A DNA stretch of 5,127 bases from Oscillospiraceae bacterium (GTDB lineage Bacteria; Bacillota_A; Clostridia; Oscillospirales; Ruminococcaceae): the NCBI GenBank assembly GCA_018109965.1, contig JAGBFE010000262.1, forward strand, positions 1-5,127, read 5' to 3'. Every line of letters begins with the position of its first letter. The stretch's first letter is position 1. Positions 1 through 5,127 of the stretch are shown here, piece after piece. The position numbers and the translations under genes are program-made. The notes below the pieces were generated by a model. The model was given only the letters and a program-made list of their open reading frames with translations, was not told where the DNA came from and did not search any database.

Positions 1-540
1 ATCCCAGTATTCACTTGTATCATATTGGTCAAGGTCAAGGATGTAAACATCTTTCCGTGACAGTATGTCATCAACAAACGGAACCTTGCCTTTTTCCATC
101 TTGCGTATCACCGCAACAAGCTGTTTTGCTTCCATTGTTTTCAGCACTGTATTCTGAAACTCCTTTTCACTGCTTTCCAGAAAGCCGATTTCATCCATAG
201 AAAACCATTTGCTTTCACCTTGCAGTGCATATTCCATCGCAGGAATACCCACAGTATACAATCCGTCGGAATAAGGTATCATATTTTTGCCTATTTCAGC
301 TTTTTCGGGGCAATAAATGCCCACAGCAGCTTCCTTTTGGCTAATGTTGTCCCGCAGCATAACACTGTGTTTTGGTATCATATAGGATGTAAGCCCGGGC
401 AGTGTTTTGCCCTCTGCAAGTATATTTACAATTTTGTTGAACAATGTGGTTTTGCCCTTGCCGCGCCAGCCAGTGATAATAAGATGCTTTTTCCCGCTGT
501 TGTAAAACTGTTCAATTATATATTCAGGTGTAAGTTTCAT
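1..540 (-). CDS. THEP1-like nucleoside-triphosphatase (P-loop NTPase), 3' end beyond window
   Basis: An open frame starts with ATG at 538-540 and runs without a stop to base 1, giving 180 visible residues; the C-terminus is cut by the window edge. A good ribosome binding site (AAAGGA, 548-553) lies 7 nt before the ATG and decides the start. The protein begins with a short helix followed by a Walker A motif GWRGKGKT at residues 24-31. A Walker B-like stretch FSMDEIG lies at 113-119, and a later VAVIRK...KVPFVDDILSRKDVYIL segment matches the layout of the THEP1/NTPase_1 family (small enzymes hydrolysing NTPs to NDPs; the human relative is NTPCR). Family members are about 170-200 residues, so nearly all the gene is probably present. 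The cellular role is poorly known in bacteria, and the gene has its own promoter. It could instead be another small P-loop ATPase or nucleotide kinase, but the motif order favours THEP1. Family assignment is from remembered motifs, not a search. Confidence 0.75.
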   Translation of the reverse strand, partial: MKLTPEYIIEQFYNSGKKHLIITGWRGKGKTTLFNKIVNILAEGKTLPGLTSYMIPKHSVMLRDNISQKEAAVGIYCPEKAEIGKNMIPYSDGLYTVGIPAMEYALQGESKWFSMDEIGFLESSEKEFQNTVLKTMEAKQLVAVIRKMEKGKVPFVDDILSRKDVYILDLDQYDTSEYWD

Positions 541-568
541 AATTGTTTCCTTTGCTTTTAATGTTTTT

Positions 569-597
569 ATTATATCACAAATGATAAATATAAACAA
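569..597 (-). promoter_or_regulatory. Extended -10 sigma-A promoter of the THEP1-like gene
   Basis: On the minus strand a perfect TATAAT (569-574) is preceded by TGA (575-577), forming an extended -10 motif TGnTATAAT. A weak -35, TTGTTT (592-597), lies 17 bp upstream. Transcription would start near 562, leaving a leader of about 22 nt with the ribosome binding site at 548-553. An extended -10 commonly compensates for a poor -35 box. Confidence 0.75.
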
Positions 598-609
598 AGA
601 ATAAAATGC

Positions 610-636
610 CCGCCACGCCGTATGGCAATGTGGCGG
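610..636. repeat. GC-rich two-part hairpin
   Basis: An outer 7-bp stem CCGCCAC/GTGGCGG (610-616 with 630-636) encloses an inner 3-bp stem GCC/GGC around a GTAT loop, with an AAT bulge on one side. It directly abuts the palindromic element at 637-720 and may be part of the same repeat. There is no U-tract on either strand, so it is not a standard intrinsic terminator. It sits just upstream of the promoter for the THEP1-like gene. Confidence 0.6.
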
Positions 637-720
637 CTTCATCTAAGGGGGTGACAGTAAATTTATCACGCTGTGTCGTGAAAAATTTACATCAAGACGG
701 GGGATAATCCCCCTATGAAG
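637..720. repeat. 84-bp palindromic intergenic element (REP/MITE-like)
   Basis: The ends are inverted repeats: CTTCAT-cta-AGGGGG (637-651) pairs with CCCCCTATGAAG (709-720), 12 bp interrupted by a 3-nt bulge. Inside is a 14-bp inverted repeat with one mismatch (657-670 with 677-690, loop CTGTGT). The 3' G/C block can also fold by itself as GGGGGA-TAA-TCCCCC (699-713), which competes for the same C-run as the outer stem. No open frame of note is present. Terminal inverted repeats on a short non-coding palindrome are typical of REP-like or MITE-like dispersed repeats. Whether it is multicopy cannot be seen from one window. Confidence 0.6.
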
Positions 721-739
721 AAAAATCTCTATAAAAACA

Positions 740-769
740 AAAAATCTCAGTTAACCAACTGAGATTTTT
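740..769 (-). terminator. Rho-independent terminator, apparently the original tRNA-Gly terminator
   Basis: A perfect 13-bp stem (740-752 with 757-769, arms AAAAATCTCAGTT and AACTGAGATTTTT) has a 4-nt loop. Read on the minus strand, the stem is followed by TTGTTTTTAT, a U-rich tail. It begins one base after a duplicated tRNA-Gly 3' end (771-791), the same tight arrangement as the functional tRNA and its terminator at 939-960. The A-rich and U-rich flanks on both sides mean it could work in both directions. Confidence 0.8.
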
Positions 770-770
770 C

Positions 771-791
771 TGGAGCGGGTGATGGGAATCG
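771..791 (-). pseudogene. Duplicated 3' end of tRNA-Gly (21 bp including CCA)
   Basis: Bases 771-791 are identical to 964-984, the last 21 nt of the intact tRNA-Gly gene: the acceptor 3' strand with CCA plus the 3' half of the T-arm. Identity stops sharply on both sides (C versus A outside; CCGTC versus AACCC inside). No D-arm, anticodon arm or 5' acceptor strand exists nearby, so this is a fragment rather than a tRNA gene. It is followed at once by its own terminator. It may be a displaced tRNA end (att-like direct repeat) left by an element that integrated in the tRNA 3' end, or the remnant of a tandem tRNA copy. Confidence 0.75.
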
Positions 792-914
792 CCGTCTGCC
801 GCGGCTTCGCCTTGCATACTGTCCGGCCTCGCTTGCAGCGCTCGGCTCTTGCGGCTAAAAACAGTATACCATACTGTTTTTTATACGCCGCAACCCTCTC
901 GGGTTCGATTCCAC
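783..914. repeat. GC-rich structured non-coding element with T-arm-like inverted ends
   Basis: This stretch of about 130 bp is visibly more GC-rich than its surroundings and begins and ends with inverted sequences: GGAATCG (about 785-791) and CGATTCC (906-912). Both ends resemble tRNA T-arms. The left one is part of the tRNA-Gly end fragment. The right one, GGGTTCGATTCC (901-912), repeats 12 nt of the T-arm of the intact tRNA-Gly in opposite orientation. Inside are several short self-complementary blocks (GCCGCGGC, GGCTTCGCC), a long hairpin at 849-893 and the motif ATACTGT or its complement three times. No convincing gene is present. It looks like a small mobile or tRNA-derived repeat; its identity is not recognised. 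Confidence 0.5.
849..893. repeat. Long hairpin inside the structured element
   Basis: A 7-bp stem TTGCGGC/GCCGCAA (849-855 with 887-893) encloses a perfect 11-bp stem AAAAACAGTAT/ATACTGTTTTT (857-867 with 871-881) with an ACC loop. One unpaired base lies on the left and five (TATAC) on the right. T-runs at the stem base occur on both strands, so it could act as a weak terminator, but the outer GC stem and the interruption argue for a structural role in the repeat. Confidence 0.6.
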
Positions 915-931
915 TACAAAAACTGACTCAA

Positions 932-960
932 ATAAAAAACAGATAGCCGAAGCTATCTGT
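932..960 (-). terminator. Rho-independent terminator of tRNA-Gly
   Basis: On the minus strand, a perfect 9-bp stem ACAGATAGC/GCTATCTGT (960-952 with 947-939) closes a TTCG tetraloop and is followed by TTTTTATTT. It starts 3 nt after the CCA end of the tRNA gene at 964. The tight spacing means the tRNA precursor has a short 3' trailer carrying this hairpin. Confidence 0.92.
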
Positions 961-963
961 CTA

Positions 964-1037
964 TGGAGCGGGTGATGGGAATCGAACCCACACGACCAGC
1001 TTGGAAGGCTGGAGTTCTACCACTAAACTACACCCGC
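964..1037 (-). tRNA. tRNA-Gly, anticodon TCC, CCA encoded
   Basis: The minus-strand sequence folds as a complete cloverleaf of 74 nt. The acceptor GCGGGTG (1037-1031) pairs with CACCCGC, followed by discriminator T and encoded CCA (964-966). The D-arm contains AGTGGTAG. The anticodon stem CCAGC/GCTGG has loop CTTCCAA, placing anticodon TCC at 1005-1003. The T-arm has GTGGG-TTCGATT-CCCAT with the invariant TTCGA. The UCC anticodon identifies glycine (reading GGA, and by wobble other GGN codons). It is expressed from a consensus promoter at 1070-1098 and ends at the terminator at 932-960. The last 21 nt occur again at 771-791. Confidence 0.97.
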
Positions 1038-1040
1038 ATA

Positions 1041-1067
1041 TTTATGCTGTTGTTTTAACAGCATAAA
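1041..1067. promoter_or_regulatory. Perfect inverted repeat over the tRNA-Gly transcription start and leader
   Basis: TTTATGCTGTT (1041-1051) and AACAGCATAAA (1057-1067) form a perfect 11-bp inverted repeat around a 5-nt centre. It lies between the -10 box (1070-1075) and the tRNA 5' end (1037), overlapping the predicted start near 1063. If transcribed from there, about 8 bp of the stem would form a hairpin at the very 5' end of the roughly 26-nt leader removed by RNase P. Its position also fits an operator, but no DNA-binding protein can be named. It has no downstream U-tract on the minus strand. Confidence 0.6.
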
Positions 1068-1069
1068 TT

Positions 1070-1098
1070 ATTATATTACAAATCAATATATTTGTCAA
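1070..1098 (-). promoter_or_regulatory. Consensus sigma-A promoter of tRNA-Gly
   Basis: On the minus strand TTGACA (1093-1098) and TATAAT (1070-1075) both match the sigma-A consensus perfectly and are separated by exactly 17 bp. The start would be near 1063, about 26 nt before the tRNA 5' end at 1037. A full-consensus promoter is typical of stable RNA genes and makes the tRNA independent of transcription from clpE upstream. Confidence 0.93.
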
Positions 1099-1153
1099 TC
1101 ACTTTTTGTTGCACATAATGTCACAAAATGGCGGTTACCGACTTAAAGCTTTT

Positions 1154-3466
1154 TTAATGCTCAACCTTGATTTCGCCGTCCTGTGCAGTCACATGTACTT
1201 TGGAAAGTTCGATGTTGTCAATGATAACTTCGGCAATTCTGTCTTCCACTTCCTTGCGTATTACACGGCGGATATCACGTGCGCCAAACTGACCGCCATT
1301 TGCTTTGCTGCAGATAACTGTTAGCGCTGCATCATCCCAGGTGAGTGCAATCCCCTTTTGTTCCATAGGTTTTACATATTCACCCAGCATAAGTGCGGCT
1401 ATTTCCTTGAGATTGTCTTCTGTCAATGGGTTAAACGCCACAATTTCGTCAATACGGGCAAGGAATTCCGGTCTCAAAAAGTCTTTGAGTGCACGCATTG
1501 TTTTTGCCTTGGTCATATCGGAACGGCTTTTGCCAAAGCCTGTTTCGTTCATTGTGTCGGTTGAACCTGCATTGGAGGTCATTGCAATAACAGTGTTTTC
1601 AAAGTTTACTGTTCTGCCGTGGGCATCGTTGATTTTTCCTTCATCAAGAATCTGCAGCAGAATGTTCATAACATCGGGATGTGCCTTTTCAATTTCATCA
1701 AACAGCACAACACTGTATGGTTTGCGGCGTACCTTTTCGGTCAGCTGGCCTGCTTCATCATAACCAACATAACCCGGAGGTGAACCAACAAGGCGGGACA
1801 CGGCGTGTTTTTCCATAAATTCCGACATATCAAAACGGATAAGCGGGTCAACTGTGTCAAACAGGTTCTGAGCCAGCTGTTTTACAAGCTCGGTTTTACC
1901 CACACCTGTAGGACCAACAAACAAAAAGCTTGCAGGGCGTGTGCGGCCGCTGATGCCTGCACGGTTGCGTTTGATAGCCTTTGCAACAAGGCTTACGGCT
2001 TCTTCCTGTCCGATAACTGCAGCACCAAGTTTTTCTTTCAGTCCCTGAATTTTGTCGTATTCACTTTCCTTGATTTTAAGTGCGCTGATACCTGTCCACA
2101 GTTCGATAACCTTTGCCAGGTCATCAACGGTAACTTTGACATCCTTTACACTGTCATTAAGACGGTTTACAGTTGCTTCGTGCTGATAGTATTCCTGTTT
2201 GAGAGCAGCCAGCTGCTCGTAGTCAATGGCATCGGTTGTGCTGTTTTCGATGTCATCCAGCTCCTCTTTAAGCTGTTCCATTCTTTCCTTTGCAAACAGC
2301 CATTCGCTGATTTCCGGATGACCGAGGCTGCAGCAGGCACAGGCTTCGTCCAGCAGGTCGATAGCTTTGTCCGGCAGGAAACGGTCGGTGATATATTTTT
2401 CACTCATACGCACAGTCATATCCACAATGTTCTGTGGCACTGCAACGTGGTGATAAGCTTCGTAATACTGCTTGATGCCTGTAATGATATCGATTGTGTC
2501 ACTGATGGAAGGCTCTTCCACTTTGACAGGCTGAAAGCGGCGTTCAAGAGCAGTGTCTTTTTCGATAAACTTGCGGTATTCGGCAAAGGTTGTTGCACCG
2601 ATAACCTGAATTTCACCGCGGGAGAGCGCAGGTTTTAAAATGTTGCCTGCATTGAGGGCACCTTCCGAGCCGCCTGCATCTACGATAGTGTGAATTTCGT
2701 CAATAAAAAGAATAATATTGCCGCTTGCTTTAACTTCGCTGATAAGGCTTTTTACCCTTGCTTCAAACTGACCGCGGAACTGTGTGCCTGCAACAAGGTT
2801 TGTCATATTTACAAGATAGATTTCCTTGTTTTTGAGGCGCTGTGGTACTTCGCCGCGTACAATACGCAAAGCGATGCCTTCTGCAATAGCGGTTTTACCA
2901 ACACCTGCTTCACCGATAAGGCAAGGGTTGTTTTTCTGACGGCGGGACAAAATCTGAATTGTGCGGTAAATTTCTTTATCGCGGCCGATAATATTGTCAA
3001 GTTTGCCGTTTTTTGCCTTTTCTGTCAGATTTTCGCAGTACTGGTCAAGAAATTTGCGTTTTGGGCCTTGTTTGTGATTGCGTGGGTCAAGTTTATCTTT
3101 TGGGTCAACTTCGCCCCTCTGTTTGTCATCACCGCGGGTGTAAGGCATTGTGGATGAACCGCCGGCTTCAAATTCACCGTCATATTCATCATCTTCATTT
3201 TCACCGCCTGTAAGGCCTTTGAGCATATTTGCAATGTTGAACATATCGGCATTGCCGTCATTTGCTTCCATAAAGCTTTCCATCTGTTCTTCCATTGCCT
3301 GCAAATCCTTGTCGCTTATGCCCATCTGTTTAAGCATATCATCAACAGGCTTGATACCCAGTTCTTTTGCACAGGTCAGACAATAGCCTTTGCTTTTTGT
3401 CTCCCCGTTTTCTGTAACCTGCATATAAATCATAGCAGGACGCTTTTTGCATCTTTCACATAACAT
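1154..3466 (-). CDS. clpE: ClpE-like Hsp100 ATPase with N-terminal zinc finger (Clp protease ATP-binding subunit)
   Basis: This 770-residue protein is an AAA+ unfoldase that would thread misfolded proteins into the ClpP protease in the cytoplasm. An N-terminal zinc finger, CxxC-X22-CxxC (Cys3, 6, 29, 32), is the hallmark of ClpE, and the Clp_N repeats of ClpA/B/C are absent. An acidic, Gly-rich linker (about 85-135) follows. AAA1 has Walker A GEAGVGKT (185-192), Walker B with D256/E257, pore loop GTQFRG (F230) and arginine finger R309/R310. A short coiled-coil middle domain spans about 385-440. AAA2 has Walker A GPTGVGKT (518-525), pore GYVG (565-568), Walker B D590/E591, sensor N632, arginine R671 and sensor-2 GAR (728-730). 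The ClpP-docking tripeptide appears as TGF (642-644) instead of the usual [VLI]GF/L. A strong AAGGAGG site (3474-3480) lies 7 nt before the ATG. At 770 residues it is somewhat longer than Bacillus ClpE (about 700), mostly through the linker. CtsR control is usual for clpE, but the presumed operon promoter is outside the window. Confidence 0.9.
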   Translation of the reverse strand: MLCERCKKRPAMIYMQVTENGETKSKGYCLTCAKELGIKPVDDMLKQMGISDKDLQAMEEQMESFMEANDGNADMFNIANMLKGLTGGENEDDEYDGEFEAGGSSTMPYTRGDDKQRGEVDPKDKLDPRNHKQGPKRKFLDQYCENLTEKAKNGKLDNIIGRDKEIYRTIQILSRRQKNNPCLIGEAGVGKTAIAEGIALRIVRGEVPQRLKNKEIYLVNMTNLVAGTQFRGQFEARVKSLISEVKASGNIILFIDEIHTIVDAGGSEGALNAGNILKPALSRGEIQVIGATTFAEYRKFIEKDTALERRFQPVKVEEPSISDTIDIITGIKQYYEAYHHVAVPQNIVDMTVRMSEKYITDRFLPDKAIDLLDEACACCSLGHPEISEWLFAKERMEQLKEELDDIENSTTDAIDYEQLAALKQEYYQHEATVNRLNDSVKDVKVTVDDLAKVIELWTGISALKIKESEYDKIQGLKEKLGAAVIGQEEAVSLVAKAIKRNRAGISGRTRPASFLFVGPTGVGKTELVKQLAQNLFDTVDPLIRFDMSEFMEKHAVSRLVGSPPGYVGYDEAGQLTEKVRRKPYSVVLFDEIEKAHPDVMNILLQILDEGKINDAHGRTVNFENTVIAMTSNAGSTDTMNETGFGKSRSDMTKAKTMRALKDFLRPEFLARIDEIVAFNPLTEDNLKEIAALMLGEYVKPMEQKGIALTWDDAALTVICSKANGGQFGARDIRRVIRKEVEDRIAEVIIDNIELSKVHVTAQDGEIKVEH

Positions 3467-3473
3467 AAAAGCT

Positions 3474-3480
3474 CCTCCTT
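3474..3480 (-). promoter_or_regulatory. Strong ribosome binding site of clpE
   Basis: The minus strand reads AAGGAGG at this position, 7 nt upstream of the clpE ATG (3464-3466), an almost perfect anti-16S match. It fixes the clpE start and lies inside the 30-bp gap after the CvpA-family gene, which has no room for a separate promoter. The site implies strong translation of clpE from the operon message. Confidence 0.85.
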
Positions 3481-3496
3481 TTACTTTACCTTAAAA

Positions 3497-4207
3497 TTAT
3501 CCTATAAAAGGATTTATTATTGCTGCAACAGCCAGCACTTTGCTTTGGCTGAGTATTTCCATGTTAATAAATGATAGTGAATTTTGTGTGACAATTGCTA
3601 TTATGCTCAATAAAAAGGAAATAAAAATTACATTTATTGCCCCCGAAACAAGCCCTACCGCAAAACCGCCAAGGCGGTTTGCAAAGCCGATTACCGGCAC
3701 GTTATTGAGTCCGCGCAGCAATTTTGCCAGCAAAGACGCCACAAGACTGCAGATAGCAAACACCATTACAAAAAGCACCACCGTGATAACTGTTGTAAGC
3801 ACAGGTGCAATGATTGTATCAACAATGCTTTGTGCTGTTTCAACAGACGGTGTAGCAAGCTGTGACACAAGCTGCTCTGCCTTTTGCACAAATTCTTCCA
3901 TAAAGGACTGAGGCAAACCGCCCGCAAAGGTTTCGATAAGCTGCCCCATATCCACTGCATTTGCAGAGTTTTGTATGTAATTAAAGGTTGTTTCCACCGC
4001 TTTTTCGCGGAAAAGATTTTCAAAAATCACGGGTGAGTACTGTTTTGAAACAATCCACGCCGCAACAAGTGCAAATATGTTGCCCACAAGACGTATTGCT
4101 GCGGTAAAAAAACCGTCAGCAAATGCTTTTACGGCAGATACCAGAATTATTATCAATAATATGATATCAATTATCTGTGGTATATTCATCATCTGAATAT
4201 TCTCCAT
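3497..4207 (-). CDS. CvpA-family integral membrane protein
   Basis: This 236-residue hydrophobic protein has the CvpA (colicin V production) layout. Four membrane segments are seen at about 11-31, 38-54, 136-160 and 183-206. A soluble amphipathic region of about 80 residues (55-135) lies between the second and third. The signature NVPVIGFANRLGGFAVG (169-185) precedes the last segment. CvpA proteins are inner-membrane proteins of unclear function, linked to colicin V export and envelope or stress tolerance in other bacteria. The start at 4205-4207 is preferred over the ATG pair at codons 6-7 because GGAGA lies 6 nt upstream. It starts 21 bp after the DUF5711-like gene and ends 30 bp before clpE, so all three are probably co-transcribed. 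Confidence 0.85.
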   Translation of the reverse strand: MENIQMMNIPQIIDIILLIIILVSAVKAFADGFFTAAIRLVGNIFALVAAWIVSKQYSPVIFENLFREKAVETTFNYIQNSANAVDMGQLIETFAGGLPQSFMEEFVQKAEQLVSQLATPSVETAQSIVDTIIAPVLTTVITVVLFVMVFAICSLVASLLAKLLRGLNNVPVIGFANRLGGFAVGLVSGAINVIFISFLLSIIAIVTQNSLSFINMEILSQSKVLAVAAIINPFIG

Positions 4208-4228
4208 GATGTTTCTCCAAAACTGTTT

Positions 4229-5127
4229 CTATTTTATGCTGGCTTTTTCAAGTTTTTCCAGGCTGTCACCCGAAATCACTATGCAGCCATTGTAATCCAC
4301 AATATCCTTTACATTGGTTTTGGCCGCAGTCTCGCTGACCTTTTCGCCTTTCAGGGTGTACTGCAGCACCGTTTCATCACCAAGAGCAAAAATCCTTTGG
4401 GACGCAAACTGAACATCACTGACCGCTACATCTGTTTCCATTCTGTACAGTTCTGTAAAAGTCAGGTCTGTCATCACCAATGCTGTGCTGCCCAACCCGT
4501 CATAATCACCCAATGCCATAACTATCTGGCTGTTTTTGATGTCAAATGCAGTCAGATCCTTCCCGTTGTAGCTGTATTCCTTTTCAGTTACGCCGCTTTG
4601 CAGATTGAACACAACCGCCTTGTCGGTATAAAACACAACCAGTTTTTCCTCTTTGATAAACTCCATACCCAGCACAGCACCGTTTTTGTTCTGCAGTGTG
4701 AACATTTCGCTGCCGCCCGATGTGCTGATAATATAGATATCGCTGACAAGCTTTCCGTCCTGTGCCACAAGGCAGCTGACCGCCAGAGTCTGTGCCTTTG
4801 GAGACAAAAAACTTTGCAGCGGAAAGCTTTTTGCATTAAGCCAGGTAAAAAGCTCGTTCATCTGACTGTCATACACCTTCACTTCGCCATTGTAACTCTG
4901 GCTTTTGGTGGTTACCGCAAGGCAGTTGTTTGTCGAAAGTGAAGCATGGATGATATCGTTGTTCATTTCCTGAGAAAACAGGATATTGTGAGCATTTGCC
5001 ACCTTGAGAGAAGTTTCGTTTCCGTTGTAGATTACCACACGTTTGCCAGAGGTGTGAATTACAGGATTTTGCATTGAGTGGTGATATTCGTACACCTCAT
5101 CCCCTGTAGGTGAAAAAAAGCTGAGGC
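4229..5127 (-). CDS. DUF5711-like beta-propeller protein, 5' end beyond window
   Basis: The frame ends with TAG at 4229-4231 and stays open to the window edge, giving 299 visible residues with the N-terminus missing. A GTG at 5093-5095 is in frame but is not taken as the start: the codons upstream continue a typical propeller phrase (SPTGDEV) and no ribosome binding site is evident before it. The protein is made of repeated beta-rich blocks of about 40-50 residues, each with a pattern like 'I-x-x-A-x-hydrophobic...G-x-V-x-V-Y/F', for example GEVKVYDSQMNELFTW and DKAVVFNLQSG. This is typical of WD40/PQQ-type propellers and of the DUF5711 family. Family members usually have one N-terminal membrane anchor, which would lie in the missing part, so it is probably exposed at the outer face of the membrane (inference). 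Its close link to the downstream CvpA-family gene suggests a shared envelope role. Function unknown. Confidence 0.75.
   Translation of the reverse strand, partial: LSFFSPTGDEVYEYHHSMQNPVIHTSGKRVVIYNGNETSLKVANAHNILFSQEMNNDIIHASLSTNNCLAVTTKSQSYNGEVKVYDSQMNELFTWLNAKSFPLQSFLSPKAQTLAVSCLVAQDGKLVSDIYIISTSGGSEMFTLQNKNGAVLGMEFIKEEKLVVFYTDKAVVFNLQSGVTEKEYSYNGKDLTAFDIKNSQIVMALGDYDGLGSTALVMTDLTFTELYRMETDVAVSDVQFASQRIFALGDETVLQYTLKGEKVSETAAKTNVKDIVDYNGCIVISGDSLEKLEKASIK

Noticed and set aside
220..561. Plus-strand open frame of 113 codons.
   Set aside because: Antisense to the THEP1-like gene and running into its promoter region; no ribosome site and no recognisable motif.
610..713. Hairpins considered as terminators.
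   Set aside because: None of the three hairpins is followed by a U-tract on either strand; they fit a structured repeat better.
782..946. Plus-strand open frame of 54 codons (ATG at 782, TAG at 944-946) preceded by GGAG 6 nt upstream.
   Set aside because: The start and its apparent ribosome site are the duplicated tRNA 3' end, and the frame runs through the hairpins, the T-arm motif and into the terminator. It is probably a chance frame over a structured repeat, although homologous repeats could be mis-annotated as small proteins elsewhere.
541..963. Possible CRISPR array or regularly spaced repeat in the repeat-rich intergenic region.
   Set aside because: Only two direct copies of one 21-bp unit occur, derived from a tRNA end; there is no regular repeat-spacer pattern and no cas gene.
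1111..1126. Imperfect CRP/FNR-like palindrome (TGTGACAT...ATGTGC on the minus strand).
   Set aside because: The second half-site is imperfect, it lies upstream of an already perfect promoter, and such a short match is expected by chance in AT-rich DNA.
1805..2638. Long plus-strand open frame opposite clpE (277 codons).
   Set aside because: It is entirely antisense to the conserved ClpE-like coding region, is rich in Cys and Phe, matches no family I recognise and has no promoter or ribosome site.
4397..4942. Plus-strand open frame of 181 codons.
   Set aside because: Antisense shadow of the DUF5711-like gene; His/Cys-rich composition unlike a real protein.
5093..5095. GTG as the start codon of the propeller gene.
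   Set aside because: The frame stays open upstream to the window edge with propeller-like sequence and no clear ribosome site before the GTG; the real start is almost certainly outside the window.

Overview
The window looks like low-GC Firmicutes chromosome, most likely a gut Clostridia (Oscillospiraceae/Ruminococcaceae-type) genome. The reasons are AT-rich intergenic DNA, AGGAGG-type ribosome binding sites, textbook sigma-A promoters, a CCA-encoding tRNA gene, a ClpE-type Hsp100 protein, a CvpA-family membrane protein and a DUF5711-type propeller protein. The lineage is an inference from gene content and style, not from a marker gene.

All genes lie on the minus strand, so the window is described from high to low coordinates in the direction of transcription. 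First comes a tight three-gene cluster. The 3' part of a DUF5711-like beta-propeller protein (4229-5127, cut by the window edge) is followed after 21 bp by a CvpA-family membrane protein (3497-4207), and after another 30 bp by a zinc-finger Hsp100 ATPase of the ClpE type (1154-3466). No promoter or terminator is visible in the two short gaps, so they probably form one operon with its promoter outside the window. Downstream of clpE, with no intrinsic terminator that I can see, a perfect-consensus promoter (TTGACA, 17 bp, TATAAT) drives a tRNA-Gly(UCC) gene (964-1037). An 11-bp perfect inverted repeat sits at the predicted transcription start. The tRNA ends at a UUCG-loop terminator (939-960).

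The 423 bp between the tRNA and the last gene (541-963) contain no convincing protein gene but are dense with structure. They hold a GC-rich, highly folded element (about 783-914) whose two ends are inverted T-arm-like sequences. An exact 21-bp duplicate of the tRNA-Gly 3' end (771-791) follows, with its own terminator (740-769). Beyond that are an 84-bp palindromic REP/MITE-like element with two alternative foldings (637-720) and a further hairpin (610-636). The duplicated tRNA end, each copy directly followed by a terminator, suggests an old integration or duplication at the tRNA 3' end.

Finally, an extended -10 promoter (569-597) drives a THEP1-like P-loop NTPase (1-540) that runs off the window. 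The most unusual part of the window is the 600-1100 region. The protein-coding part is ordinary in content, though the DUF5711-CvpA-ClpE grouping is worth testing for conservation.
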